Made by a program: the position numbers and the translations under genes
The notes under the pieces: generated by a model
Told to the model about the DNA's origin: nothing
Databases searched by the model: none
Seen by the model: the letters and a program-made list of their open reading frames with translations, nothing else
Assembly: GCA_037349105.1 (NCBI GenBank)
Contig: JAYJMM010000102.1
Span: 2,914,001 to 2,978,000 of the forward strand
DNA length: 64,000 nucleotides
Origin: Limnomonas spitsbergensis
Taxonomy: Eukaryota; Chlorophyta; Chlorophyceae; Chlamydomonadales
Direction of reading: 5' to 3'
Shown: piece by piece, positions 47,701 through 58,782 of the stretch
How the letters are laid out: each line of letters begins with the position of its first letter
How positions within the stretch are numbered: the first letter of the stretch is position 1

Positions 47701-49881
47701 GGGTTGAATTGGGGGTATAGCTGCCATATAGCTGCCATCATGACTGATAAGAGGGCGCTGCAGGTTGAAGATAAAGGCTGCAACGCCTGGCATGTTCAGC
47801 CTACAGCGCACCAGCTATGGTCAAGGCATGTAATTCATCCCTTTGTGTTCCCTACTGTACAGGGCTTGAGTAACACAGCTGTAGCCGGAAGCCATGACTA
47901 TGCTCAGAGGATTTCAGTGTGGATCTTGAGGTGTGAGGTGAGGTGCGAATGCATGGTCTGTTGCAGTCAATCAGGTTCCGTAGTAAGAATCATGGCTGCC
48001 CTATGATGATCTGATGTTGGTGACGTTTTATGGCATGTCGCGCGCACACTTCAACAACAGCCCAAGGGACGTCTCAGGCCCAAGGGACTCCATGCGCGTT
48101 GCTGTGCTCGCTGAAATGGTATGCCTGCATTCATCCAACAGCATCAACCTTCAGCCATCAGGGTGACCTCACCTGGATCCTCTCCCCGGGCGTAGAAACC
48201 AGAGTCCGGATTAGGGTGGTCTTGCCCAGGCCTGCAACAGGGTGAGGGGGCAGTGCTTATTTAAGTACGTGCCAGAGCACCTTCGGGGGGCCACCGGGCG
48301 GCCATTTCTGTGTAGATTTGGACCAAACCTTGACCGGCCTACGACCGCTGGCCCGATCAATAGGGCTTTCTGCACCAGACCCCCACGGCCGTAGGTCGCG
48401 ATGTAGCTGAATTGTAGCTGAAGCGCACTAAAATAATCAGTGGTGAGGGGGGCATATGCTACAGCGCCGGGGGAAGGGATCTGCGTATAGGAGTCCTGTC
48501 AAGGGCTCCAGTTGCAGGCAAAATCATGTGGATGGGGTAGGGGGAACAGACGACGGTTTGATTTAATTTGTGGTGCACAGGAGGTGGCCGTGTTTTAGCA
48601 GTAATCGAAAACGCTGTCTGGGGTGTTCAATAGGCAATCGGTCGGTTATGCCTTTGGGCCATTCCCTCCCTACCCTCGGCAGGTGCGTGCGGGAATGCGT
48701 AGGCCTCGTGCTGCCCCATCCACACAGGCTTACCAATGGCTAAAAGTGACTTCTAGGCAGTATCAGAGACATGGGCAGGCACATGTGAGAAAGCCGACGT
48801 GGCCAAGCTTCATTTCAGCATGGCCCATAGGTGTAACATCATTAACATGTGAGAAAGCGGATGTCTCTTGCTTCCACATCCACCCCCTAGTTCCCTCTAA
48901 TCCTCACCCGCCCACCACACATCATGCTTGCCTCTTCACCCTGCCTCCCCGCCACCCCCACCGTCATGCCTCACCTGAGTCCCCCACCACCAGCAGCTTG
49001 ATGAACTTTTTCTTCCAGATCTTGTGAGGGCGGGGGCGTCTGTATAAAAGTGGACGGTCAAGGAGCATCAACTCTCCCAGCCATGGGCGTCGCAAGGTTT
49101 GCAGGCTAGACCCACTACCACCCCAGGCCACTGTGTCAATTGATAAGTTTAAGGCTACAGGTTAGACCAGCCTGGAGTGGTTGTGTATGTCAATGTGTGA
49201 AGGCTGGGTACCGGTATAGGAAACACCTAGTGGATATCAGAGAGGCTCGACCATGTTTGCGTTTCTCATGCCCACATTTGTATCTTTGGGTGAGTCAGGT
49301 AAGACCCGGCAAGAGATTACATCCAATCAAGGCGGAAACTTAAACAGGCACTAGGCCACTATGGCAATGGGGACATAGCCCCAAGTCCAGCCATCAAGCG
49401 CCTTGAGCGGAAGGCATCAAGGGTGGCGAAGTTGCTACTGAGACCCTCATTAGTCACACCGGCGGGGCCGGTGTGATATCTGGGGCACCTAAATTCCAGC
49501 AGCGAGGGCCGGCTGCCTCAGCAGGGTCAGCCAGGGAATTTGCATCCAGCCGGTGGGTTACCAAAATGACCGAGGCCCTCATGTTGAACAGCAGACAGGC
49601 GGAATTGAAATAGGCGTCAGCTGAAGAAAGGGTAGGTGACCCACAGGTATTCCCACAGGGCAAACAAGTCCAAATAATGTGTCATAAGGTACTGGGTGCT
49701 GGGTATGGCCTGCCAACCAGCCAGCCATCCAAGCCTACCAGACAAGCAAGCATACTTGCACGCTATTACCACCCTACCTTGAGCCAAGCAACCCCTCCCC
49801 TTGGAGCACTGTCGAGCGTGCAGCAGCCGAGTAGGCTGAGCCCATCGATGTGCGATTCTGGTGATCTCTCTCTGACATCAT
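38742..49881 (-). CDS. septin, copy B (407 residues, 11 exons)
   Basis: Septin GTPase, expected to form filaments at membranes and the division site. Exons in transcript order: 49778-49881, 48975-49039, 48173-48231, 47534-47650, 44454-44528, 42881-42987, 41814-41965, 41306-41440, 40726-40816, 39511-39667, 38742-38903. All have GT-AG borders, phases match throughout, and the sum is 1224 nt. Motifs: P-loop GDSGLGKT at residues 54-61; G3 DTPG at 116-119; G4-type TKAD at 199-202; the septin-specific element ERRYPWG at 280-286, followed by EAFNKDHSDLLSLR. Near the C-terminus is a basic then hydrophobic stretch (RRLLIFTVVPAIVCL), then a short tail ending KKGWF. The start is the first of two adjacent ATGs (MMSERD). 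The gene is inflated to 11 kb by minisatellites in its introns. It is a tandem paralogue of copy A. I see no broken residue. Confidence 0.93.
40607..40712. repeat. 20-bp tandem repeat, five copies, in septin B intron
   Basis: Five copies of TATCCCTGAGCTACCGGAGA end 14 bases from the donor of the exon at 40726-40816. A second short array (about 26-bp unit around GACAGTGTGTGAGAAAATAG, 40830-40935) lies on the acceptor side of the same exon. Confidence 0.9.
42330..42880. repeat. tandem copies of the 3' end of septin B exon 6 plus its donor
   Basis: Reading the minus strand away from the exon at 42881-42987, pieces resembling its end (GACCTGTGCCTCTTCTGTGT, GGGGCCACACAG) recur at roughly 120-bp spacing, for example near 42780, 42655 and 42575. 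They are followed by a GTGT donor-like start, a TGCTTGCAGGCAC segment and a CA/TG microsatellite. Copies decay with distance from the exon. Confidence 0.8.
42960..43235. repeat. tandem copies of the 5' end of septin B exon 6 plus its acceptor
   Basis: CTCTGCTCCATCTCCAGCCA, CTTGACGTTCTGAGTAACAG at the true exon start recurs as CTCTGCTCCATCTCCAACAG, CTTCACGTTCTGTGTCATAG near 43077. A third copy, CTCCGCTCCGTCTCCAACTG, CTTCACGTTCTGTGTATCAG, lies near 43195. Spacing is about 120 bp. Intervening sequence (GTTGTCCACAGGTGCACAC) repeats as well. Confidence 0.85.
44529..46890. repeat. 59-bp minisatellite in septin B intron, about 40 copies
   Basis: Unit GGATGGAGAGGGAGGCGACT, GGTTAACAGGAGGGGGGGCT, GGTGAGCGTGGACGCACAT with a variable G run. 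It begins within a few bases of the splice acceptor (minus-strand ATGTGCAG) of the exon at 44454-44528, so the acceptor context itself is part of the repeat. Open frames on the minus strand (SPPSPSMCVHAH) are repeat artefacts. Confidence 0.97.
48325..48425. repeat. dispersed repeat family (TAGCTGA type), copy in septin B intron
   Basis: CTTGACCGGCCTACGACCGC, CTGCACCAGACCCCCACGGC, CGCGATGTAGCTGAATTGTA, GCTGAAGCGCACTAAAATAA. It matches the septin A intron copy at 55.27-55.40 kb in order and sequence. Confidence 0.75.
48781..48864 (+). mobile_element. short LINE tail insertion with target-site duplication in septin B intron
   Basis: ACATGTGAGAAAGC occurs at 48781-48794 and 48845-48858, with similarity continuing (CGACGT versus GGATGT). 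The insert of about 44-50 bases ends GGCCCATAGGTGTAACATCA then TTA, a diverged LINE tail. It lies inside the intron between the exons at 48975 and 48173. Confidence 0.75.
49454..49476. other. 10-bp perfect hairpin in septin B first intron
   Basis: TCACACCGGC, loop GGG, GCCGGTGTGA. Function unknown; it lies in the intron 49040-49777. Confidence 0.8.
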
Positions 49882-50083
49882 GACTGCGTGCAAATCAGCA
49901 AGGGTGCTCCGAGGTAAGTAGCGCCAAGGGTTTAGGTCCCATCCTTTCAGTGCCCCTAGAGATATAAGGTTGCTGATCGCAATGAAGGCGATGCACCTCA
50001 CAGCACGCGGCAGACAGCATGTGCAAGGCAGACGGGCATTGGCTTGTTTTTCATCATTGGAGAGCCAAGCTGCATGAGGAGTT

Positions 50084-51083
50084 TCATGGCAGGGAGAGCA
50101 CTACCGAGGCCTGCCCAAAGCATAGGCACAGGGAAGACCCGGATGATAATTCAATCTGTGGTGTCTTGTGGGGCTGCAGGTTCGGCTTACTCGTCTCATA
50201 GAGAGGTGATGTGGTGGCGTATCCGCCATTGTGCCTAACAACAGGGATGTGGCTCTGGTCTGCAGAGGGACGGCTGCATGCTGTGGGACCATGATTGACG
50301 TCAGGGAGTGTAGGCCTAGCTGCCGGCGAACGAGAATCCGGCCTTGGCTGCATCAGTTGCTGAGGACTGATATCAGCCGGCTGCTCATTCTCTTGTGCTG
50401 TCGGGCTGATATCAGCTTGCTGCTCCTTCTCATCTGCTGGAGGGCTGACACCAGCTTGCTCCATCTCCTCAGGTGCAGCATGCCACCTCCTCCAGCGGCT
50501 CTCCAGTCCCAACTAAGCAGCCCCCCACTGGCTGCACTTTATGTTCCATAGACTTCCTTGGCGTCGGCTGCATGTGAGTTTCCTGACGAGGCGTACTGAC
50601 CTCCTCAGATGCCTTCGCATCACCCAGAGCATAGCATTCGGAGGCTGCAACGCATCGGTTTTCAAACGTAAAAGCCCCGCATTCACCTTGCGGCATCTGA
50701 TCCGCTGACTGCCGGCAAATATGGACTGGATGCCCCATGCGCTCAACACGGTTGCGACATTCCTCACAATCCGTGCCCATCCTTACGCCCTGGCCTGGCC
50801 TTGAGCCACATTCAGCAGGGGAAAAGTTGCTCACTGGCAATGCCTGCTTCGCAACCTGGGCAGCAAGACAGGCATCCACCTGCTCTTTGATGGCAGGAAG
50901 GCTGTAATCACCCCCACTGGCTTCGTCAGCGCAAAAGCTGCCCCAAGTTTCTTCCAACTGTTTTTTGCACAGGGCTGTTTTAACAGTTTCGCCCACCGAA
51001 TGTGAATCCATTGCAGCGGCTATATTGCTGGGGAAATGCTGAGGTATATCCGAGTCTTTCTGGGAAGTTAGGCTACTGCCCAT
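50084..51083 (-). CDS. unrecognised coding-like stretch between the septins
   Basis: Two overlapping open regions on the minus strand: 50469-51083 (from an ATG in frame, about 205 codons) and, in another frame, 50084-50512 (142 codons). The first is Cys-containing (CEECRNRVERMGHPVHIC). The second carries three copies of a 39-bp, 13-codon repeat (EKEQQADISPTAQ, ENEQPADISPQQL and a diverged third), which supports protein-level constraint. The frames could be joined by an intron or separated by a frameshift. I recognise no family. It lies upstream of septin B on the same strand, but the septin B start at 49881 and its in-phase first exon make it unlikely to be part of that protein. Confidence 0.4.
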
Positions 51084-51129
51084 GAATGTGTATCCATGTC
51101 CCCGACTTCCCGAAACATAACCCACATGA

Positions 51130-52590
51130 ACTCTTGGGGTCTTGGTTATTCAGTCCGTGCCGCTCGGGGATGCGGTCCAGGGCATCTGGGACAGGGGCAA
51201 GCGTGCAGCTTCGTCAGGGCCAGGTCGACGCAGATCGACAGACGACGCCGGTCGGTCGACCCGGGCGCGATCGGCAGAGCCAAGTCTTGAAGGTGTCAAC
51301 ATAACGCACGGCCGGGGATCGGAGACATGCAAGAAGGAATGGCACGTGTGACGAGCGGTTCAGTTGCAGCGCGTCAAGAATCCAGAGCAGCAGAGCTGTG
51401 ATTTAGAGCTATTACAGCGGGCCCTGACATGGGGCTACAACGATTAGGGTTGTCACGCCGGGACAGCTCTTTGCAGCGCAGGCCTGTGAGAATAACGAAA
51501 TGTATACGCATGCTCGCATACCTGGAGGTGTCGTGTACCTCGCGTGGGCAAGCGCCTCAAATTGAGATCGACTGCTGCTGGCGCCCCCCACGTCCCCAGA
51601 ACCCGACTCTGACGTCCCGGTTTTAAACTTTTCATGAGCACTCATGAAGGTCATTGCTTGGCACCTGCGATTTGAATGGGATGCGATTTCGATGGCCTAG
51701 CAGTATGAACGAGCAGGGGGGGAATCGGGTAAGGGCATGATGAGATCGGTGCTGATCAAAATCATACGGTACGTTTGAAATCGGTCCTCAGGATTTGCGG
51801 TCCCTCTCGTCCACTCAACCCCGGTTAGCGGGCGAGAGATACAAGTCATTATTGGGCGGGATGTTTCGATGTTGTATGATGGGGAGCTATGTCAATCGAT
51901 GGACAAGATGTTCAAAGCCGTGTGGCCCTGAAGGGCGGATCGAGGCGCATCATAGCACGGACATCGACCGCACACCTTAGAGGAAAGGGGGTATTTCACT
52001 GGTCGAGATCGGTAGCACAGTGGTTCATGATTGGTAGCAATCAATACCCGATGCTCACTCTTGCCAGCCTCCGAAACCCAACTGTTACATAACAGTGGTG
52101 AAACCATTGAGCATGTAACGCTTTAATACTTTTCATCAGGGGCTTGTCATCTCATCATCATACCCACTTTCTTGCCTGGAATAGGACTTAACCATAATTA
52201 CTCACACTACCAGACACCACCCTGCGAGCATGCCAAACCAGCAACCCATTATAATTGTTCAAAACCATGCGCATGTCATAGAAACCATGACATGGGGAGA
52301 AATGGGCATGATGCTTTGTCAGTCCGTTGCAGCCGTCCTGGCGAGCATATTTACAACTTCGAAGCTCAATCTTGCCATTCAGGTATCATGGCGACAGCTA
52401 TCGCAGCAGCGATCTCAGCTGCAGCGTGCTCAGAGGCTTTGTGGATGAGAAAAAGCCTCCACATTGGAGGCACCGAAGGGTCAATCCGTAAATCCGTGTA
52501 ATGTCATAATGAGAGGTAATACATAAGGAGGACGTGGCTGCAGCGAAGGCAGCAATCCCCTGACCATGAAACAAATCCGTTAATATCAAG
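51130..52590. other. intergenic stretch, no recognised gene
   Basis: Between the unknown stretch at 50.1-51.1 kb and the stop of septin copy A. Short open frames only; no repeat or LINE motif noticed. It contains the 3' untranslated region of septin A. Confidence 0.45.
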
Positions 52591-52595
52591 CACTT

Positions 52596-54754
52596 TTAAA
52601 ACCACCCCTTCTTGGGAGGGGGTGGAGGCGGCGGAGGCGGGGGTGGGGGCGGAGCCGGCTTGGCCTTGCTTGGCAGACGCTTGCGGACCTGCTTTGCCGC
52701 GCTTTCGACTCGGCTTCTGACACTACCCAGGCTTTTCCTCACGTCAGCCATGCGCACGTTGCTTCGCCCAATCTGCATGGAGACAGCAGGGGGGAGCAAA
52801 GGCGTTGTCCAAACCATGTCCGGTGCAAAAATGTGAGCGTGACATGAATGCTTTCAACTGAGTCTACGCAACGCAGAATGGTGGTTCCACATGTTGCGGG
52901 GCCCATGCGTGCATTTTGCTGCCACATGCATGTATCTTGCTGCCCATGCAAAGATGCGTGCATCTTACTGCCCCATGCATGGATAAACAAACTGAAGATA
53001 AAGTATGACACCATAGGTACATGATATTGTGTGCTGCCATACTGGCCATGAGTACGGCAAGCTGACTGCAGTTATAGTAAACTAGTCATATCAGCATGTC
53101 GCTTTACAAACTGTGACCCTCAGCTCTGGTACCAACACACCTTCAGGCACAGAATGGCCGGTACAACAGTAAACATGAGCATGCGCCTGATTTTGCGCCC
53201 CAGACCAAATCCGTTGAGCTGCCGTCTGCGCCAGTCCTCGTAGCGCTGACGCTTGGTCCGTGTGATCTCTTCCAGGGCCTCTTTCAGCAGCAGGGACCTG
53301 ACAGTGAGAATACCGGTACAGGCAGAGAGTCGGCAATGCTCAGATGTAAATTACATATTGAATAATTACCATACCGGTATTATACCATACCGGTATTTCA
53401 CTATATATTTATTTATTTGTGTAACGCTGAAGTAGATTTTGTTGGGCTGCTTGTACATGACAGGGGGAGAGGTGATTGCTGATCATTGCAGTAGCAGCGG
53501 GGCAGCAGGGACACGTTATGTCTCCAGCATGCAACCCTCCTAGCAGCCATCCTCACCTGAGGCTGAGCAGGTCCGAGTGCTCCTTGTTAAAGGCCTCCGC
53601 AGTGCCCCAGGGGTAGCGGCGCTCAGGCCAAAATACAGCTGGCTCCCCTGGAAAAGAAACGGAGCGGCAACAGCGTTTGTGGAAGCCATCAAACCCTTGC
53701 AGTAACCATTTAAACAAACATCCTGGCCCGTCCTGCGCCTTCCAGGGCTGTAAAAACGATGAATTGATGCAGCCAGAACGCACCGTTATTGAGTTCCTCG
53801 TTGATTTCATTGCTTGCAACCACGAGGAAGGGCGGGGTTGGGGTGCCACTGTCCACGATTCCGGATCGCAGGAGCGAGTCGCGCTCAAAGTGGAAGATGT
53901 TGATCTTGTCGCGAATTCCTGCGTGAGGGTCGGATTTCAGATGTCCTGAACATTTAGAATCTATGGGGCAAGAAGGTGAACAAAGCTGCGCAGATGAAAC
54001 AGGCGTACGCAGACATAAAAAAGCGTGCTGGATTTTCCTAGTTGTGCGCCACTGTCCCATCTATGTGACCCCCACTGGTGTGGGCAGGCCGTTAGTCAAG
54101 ATATCCTGTGAGACATCCTGTAGAAACACGGCTCGGTTTGAGACCTGGACCTGAAGTCAAAGCATGGGAACAGAGGCCCCATTTATCACGAAGAGACAAT
54201 AGTCCATTCTATACTAGAATCTCAAGTTTGAATTCGAATTTGATCTCACCGGGCAGCATGGGGTTGGCAATTTTGCTGGCCACCTCTGTACGGTAGATGC
54301 TTGCCTCGCGTATGGTCATGGTGTCTGCCTTGGTGACCACAGGGACCACAGGCACATGCTGCCCAATCTCATACATGAACTTGAGGTCAGAGGGACGGAG
54401 CCTGGGGATCACAAACAGAGGGACACAAATCGTGAATAAGACAACACCATTTATTGACCATCCCTTCCCTTCAAATCCCTGCAACAGTGCACCACAGGGA
54501 ATTCCGCAACGTCCCGTTCCACCCATCCTGCACCTTTCAATCCTCATGCCCACGTGCCACGTGCCACAGAGTGCCTCCCCCCCTGCCTTCTCACACTGCC
54601 AAGTTAACAGTGCCCCAGCGTCTTGCCTCCAGCGCAATAGTCCACGAACGCTCAACAAACTAAATATCACTTGGTGCGCGCACACTCACCCACACACACC
54701 TACCTGTGCAGCCCCGCACAGAAGAGGCACGGGTCAATGTGCTGGCCACAAATA

Positions 54755-54792
<38 letters not shown>

Positions 54793-57384
54793 CTGTGCGG
54801 TCCCACACAGAAGAGGCACAGGTCAATGCGCGGATCCTGCACCTCCCTCAGGTCCTGCCTTCGGTTGCGGCTCTGCTCCATCTCCAACCACTTGACGTTC
54901 TGTGCAGCAGCAAGCAGGTCGGGCCAGCAGGTGAACACAGCAGAGCGCGGGTGAGGGGCACTAGCCAGCAGCAGCGGCAGGCAGGCAGGCAGGGCAAGCA
55001 TGTGAATGCGTGCCGATTCCAGGGATCATAGGTTGGACCAGTTATGCACCAGTCATGCACCAGTCATGCACCAGTCACAGTCGCCTGTATTTCCATTCAT
55101 TCACCCAAGCATTTGTAATGCGCACCACCCAGTACTGAACGCTTTATACTCGACGCTTGTACACAGATGTCGAACAAGCCCTCGGATTAAAATACGGATT
55201 AAAGAGTGATCAACGAAGGAATGAAAGGATGAACTGCCAGTGTATTGTAAATGCTCGCCAAGCCACCTATGGGGTTCGCGAGGCCATACTTTGTCCGGAC
55301 TAAAGCCGGTGGCCCAAGCAGCAAGGCTTGCTGCACGACCCCCCCAGCATAAACCATAATGCAGCTAAGATATAGCTGAAGCACCCTGAAATAAACTCAG
55401 TACCTGGGCTTCCACCAAGGACAGCACCATGCCGATGCTGGCGTCCAGATCCATGCGGTCGCTGTAGCCAGGGGTATCCTACAGGCAAAAATCCATGATG
55501 AGAAAGAAAAAATTGTGCCTCCGCATCTTGACACAAATGAGACTTAAAGAGCACGTGTCCGAGCTTAAAAATGCATCGCTTGGGGGAAGTGCATGGCACA
55601 CGTCCTTATCGGCCGAGCACCAAACCGGATGCGGGCAGAATATGACGATAGTGGTGGTTGGGATGGCTGCCGTAGCCACTGGTATCATCAATCACGGAAC
55701 CCTCATGCTAGACCTCAGCCTCCTCCTCCAACGCGCATCTTGCTCTACATCTAACCCCTTCAAACTTGTCCACTTTCCTCCTCTCAAACCCCATTCAAAT
55801 CCCCCGTCCCCCTCCTCCTCCTCCACCTCCTGTTCTCTCACTGCCTCCCTGCTTCTCACCCCCCCCCCCCCTCCATGCCTCTACCCCCCCCCCCCCCAAC
55901 TGAACCCCACCTCTCCCAGCTCTCCCCCTGCCCCTCCCCACCTGTATCTTATACACCCATATGACCCTGTCCTCCTCATCCCTCCAGCTGATGGTGGAGC
56001 AAAGGGAATCCGGGTCCTTGATGAACTGCTCAGTGGGCGTGTAGCTGCCATCGTGGACCTGAAGCCTGTCCCCAGGTGTTGAGATCAGGGACCGGATGAG
56101 GGTGGTCTTGCCCAGACCTGAGACAAGGTAGGAGGGCACTTGCTACAACGCTGGATAAAGGATCAAAGATGCTCCATGTTATCAGGTTATGAAGCAGCTA
56201 CAGGGACCCAAAATTGAATGTGACGGGGTTACTCCCCTTGCCCCGCCCCAAAAGGGGGGACAGGAGCAGGGGGGGCTGACGCTGGAGGAAGAACCAAAGA
56301 GGCACCTTCTTGATATCAGGATAAGAGGCAGCGTTGCTTTTAATACACCTCAACTACTTGCCAGCCACACCCCGGCCTGCGCGGCCTGCTCCTCAGCAAC
56401 ATGTCAGCTACACCCCTGCCGGAAGCCGGGTTGTAGCTGACATGCAGCTGAAGTGCGCTGGCAGCAACGCTGCTTTCAGTGCTCTTCATGAGGCATGCCA
56501 TGTTGCTTGGGGCACAAAGTGTTGGCCGGTCAAGGTTTGGTCTTAATTGGAACAGTTGTGGCAGGTCTGCAGAAAACCAATGGAGGTTTGGTGCGCAGTG
56601 TAGAAACTTGATTGAGAAGGCACACGATTCAGGAGGTTAAGGACAGTAGGAACAAAGAGAGTTCAGTCTATGCAAGAACGAGCCTGGGAAATGTTTAGCC
56701 TGGTCGCATGCTTCCCTTACCTCCATCGCTCCTCCGCGTAAAGCCATGCATGCGCCTCCTTGCTCCTTCCCACGAAGTCACGCATGGCGCATGCTTCTCC
56801 ATGCTCCCCACATATTACTGCATGGCTCTCCAGACTCCTTCCTGCTCCCCAGACTTGCGTGCATGATTTAATCTGTTCCTGTTTTTCTCCCCAAAACGCT
56901 GTGCATGAATCCTTCCGTTCCCCCACCGTCATGCCTCACCTGAGTCCCCCACCACCAGCAGCTTGATGTATTTCTTCTCCCAAATTTTGTGAGGACGGGG
57001 ACGACGGACTCCAAGAAGACCATCACCCTGATGGATGTGAGGGTGGCCCGTCGGGGGGTCCAATTTAATTTACATGTGTGGAATACTTGGGTCATCAGCT
57101 CTCTGGCTGGATTTGAAGCATGCCAGAACAGTTTGGGAAAACAAGAAGGCAGGGTGACAAGGTTAGGTCCCGAATTCAAGAACCTAGCGAACGAAGTTTA
57201 GGGTCGAGAGGTGCATGCAGCATGATCTCGGTGCATCCCAAACTACACCTGAAGTTTCAACCTCAAACCTGAGCCTTGCGGCCATAAGCACCTGATGGAT
57301 CAGTGAGGCTCTCGCAGCTACTGAGAAGTTCGAGGTAGTTGACTGGCGTCGCTCATTGTACTGCTCCCTCTCGCGCTCGGTCAT
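52596..57384 (-). CDS. septin, copy A (416 residues, 10 exons)
   Basis: Septin GTPase. Exons in transcript order: 57292-57384, 56940-57027, 55942-56117, 55404-55478, 54793-54899, 54250-54401, 53784-53918, 53557-53647, 53141-53297, 52596-52772 (TAA). All have GT-AG borders, phases match, and the sum is 1251 nt. Motifs: P-loop GDSGLGKT at residues 58-65; DTPG at 120-123; DPRIDLCLFCVGPHRLRPSD, the septin core around 170-185; TKAD at 203-206; the septin-specific RRYPWG at 285-290 with HSDLLSLR after it. The end of the septin fold (EEITRTKRQRYEDWRR) is followed by basic residues, a 13-residue hydrophobic run at 345-357 (MLMFTVVPAILCL), a basic segment, 13 consecutive prolines (399-411) and KKGWF. 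The start ATG (MTERERE) sits in CAGCCATGA and aligns with copy B. The hydrophobic run may anchor or insert into membranes (inference). The polyproline run is absent from copy B. Confidence 0.94.
54760..54792. repeat. CT/CA microsatellite at septin A donor
   Basis: A CTCTCTCTCT then (CA)n run reaches directly to the donor of the exon 54793-54899, so on the minus strand the intron begins with GTGTGTGTG. Confidence 0.9.
55270..55403. repeat. dispersed repeat family (TAGCTGA type), copy at septin A exon 4 donor
   Basis: TTTGTCCGGACTAAAGCCGG, TGGCCCAAGCAGCAAGGCTT, GCTGCACGACCCCCCCAGC, GCTAAGATATAGCTGAAGCA, then AATAAACTCAG. The family end coincides with the donor of the exon 55404-55478, so this copy forms the beginning of that intron. 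Confidence 0.7.
56350..56545. repeat. dispersed repeat family (TAGCTGA type), copy in septin A intron 2
   Basis: GCCTGCTCCTCAGCAACATG, ACACCCCTGCCGGAAGCCGG, TTGTAGCTGACATGCAGCTG, AAGTGCGCTGG and, further on, GGCCGGTCAAGGTTTGGTC. Related to the 48.3 and 55.3 kb copies, possibly with a second partial inverted segment. Confidence 0.55.
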
Positions 57385-58610
57385 GGCTGCATGCACAAAT
57401 AGAATGCAGGTTAAGTGGCAGGAGCCATATGTTGACGTATGCAAACAGTTTTAAGCGCTTCGTTCCTGGGTGACAGAGCTGCACGTGCACATAAATTATA
57501 AACAACACATGCAAGCTGTGAGGCCCCCCCTGCCACACCCATGGCAGAGGTCATAACCTAGTTGTGGAATTTCTTGAACTTGCCACCCATTAGTTTACAG
57601 GGTGGTGAGGCAGAAATCCATAAGATGCATCATCGCCTCATCGGCCTGTTCTTTCAGGAAGCTGATGCATCGCCAGGTGGAGCTCTCAAGCTGGTGGCAT
57701 GCAGCTGAACGGCATTTCAAAGCTGGAGGCTTTGGGCTCCCAGGTTTTCCTCTAAATCATCAACTGGTAATTTGAAAAATTGGTAACCAAGGTATGGCTC
57801 AGGTCATGGAGGGTCATGCATGGGAGATGAGGTTTGGGCCATCACTCCCACTGGACCTCCAGATACTGGGCCAAGGGGGTAATCACGAAGCAGCAGATCC
57901 TAGCTGTGTGAAGATCAGCGGGCGTCGCACTTGTTCTCTGAGGTTCTAGATCGTAGCCAGTAGTCCTGAGCGGAACAACAATCGCTGCATCCCATCGGGC
58001 GAGGGCGACGATCTGTCGCACGTGGGATCTGCCACAACGCCCACATTCCACCGACATCCGGTCACGGAGCCTGGCATACGCAGGGGCGACATGACCGTCA
58101 ATTCACCTGGTTGATATGACGCTTCCGAGGCCCTCATGCTGCGATGGCTCTTACTGAAGTGCGATTGCCTGGATCACTTACGCAGGCGATCCTATACCAG
58201 CCATTCGGGTCAAGGTGTGAACATATTGGACCACCACCCACACTGTTTGATGACGAAAACACTTAGCTAGCTCGGGAGCGCATACAGCACCATGCCAAGA
58301 ACATTGTCCCAGAATATGGGCGAGTGCCCTGTTATTCGCCGAAAGACAAACCAATGCACTTGTGCAGTCATAGTATTGCGAAGTATGGTGGCCATCAAAT
58401 AGACCGCGGTCAGCCCGGCAGTTACAGTTAGTTAGTAGTTACAGGGGTGGTTGCCAGTGCCAGTCTACCAGGTAAGCTGCAAAATCGTCAAGGCCCTACT
58501 TTTTGAGATCCATGTGTTCCCAACTGCCCAATAATTGTAGCGTCTACAACCCGTGAGCATCTCAGTCAGTGGGCACCCCATGAGTCGGGGCGTCTCTTCC
58601 ATCTCCACTG
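57385..58610. other. upstream region of septin A, no recognised gene
   Basis: Should contain the septin A promoter and 5' untranslated region. I could not identify a core promoter motif. Minus-strand frames around 57850-58130 are short and not recognisable. Confidence 0.4.
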
Positions 58611-58615
58611 GATTC

Positions 58616-58680
58616 GAAATCAATGACCTTACATCTCTGGGCCTTGCTGAAAAGGCTCGGCCGCGTGGGCGCTCCAAGTG
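58616..58680 (-). mobile_element. LINE 3' tail, tail-only insertion
   Basis: TCAATGACCTTACATCTCTG, GGCCTTGCTGAAAAGGCTCG, GCCGCGTGGGCGCTCCAAGT is the inverted LINE tail. No coding remnant is attached. Confidence 0.8.
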
Positions 58681-58782
58681 AGCTCTGGACACTACCCACG
58701 GTGGGTACTGGGTCCCCATGGGCCATGGGTCGCCTGATCACACCAATGACGCCTGCTGAGTCAGAGTGTAAAAAGGTTATGC

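Noticed and set aside
55795..56139. 114-codon frame as a separate glycine-rich protein
   Set aside because: Its first part is septin A exon 3; the glycine-rich part is read-through into a C-rich intron.
57842..58137. Minus-strand frames with CGRCGRSH as a zinc-binding protein
   Set aside because: Short, overlapping in two frames, without splice-bounded continuation or other support.
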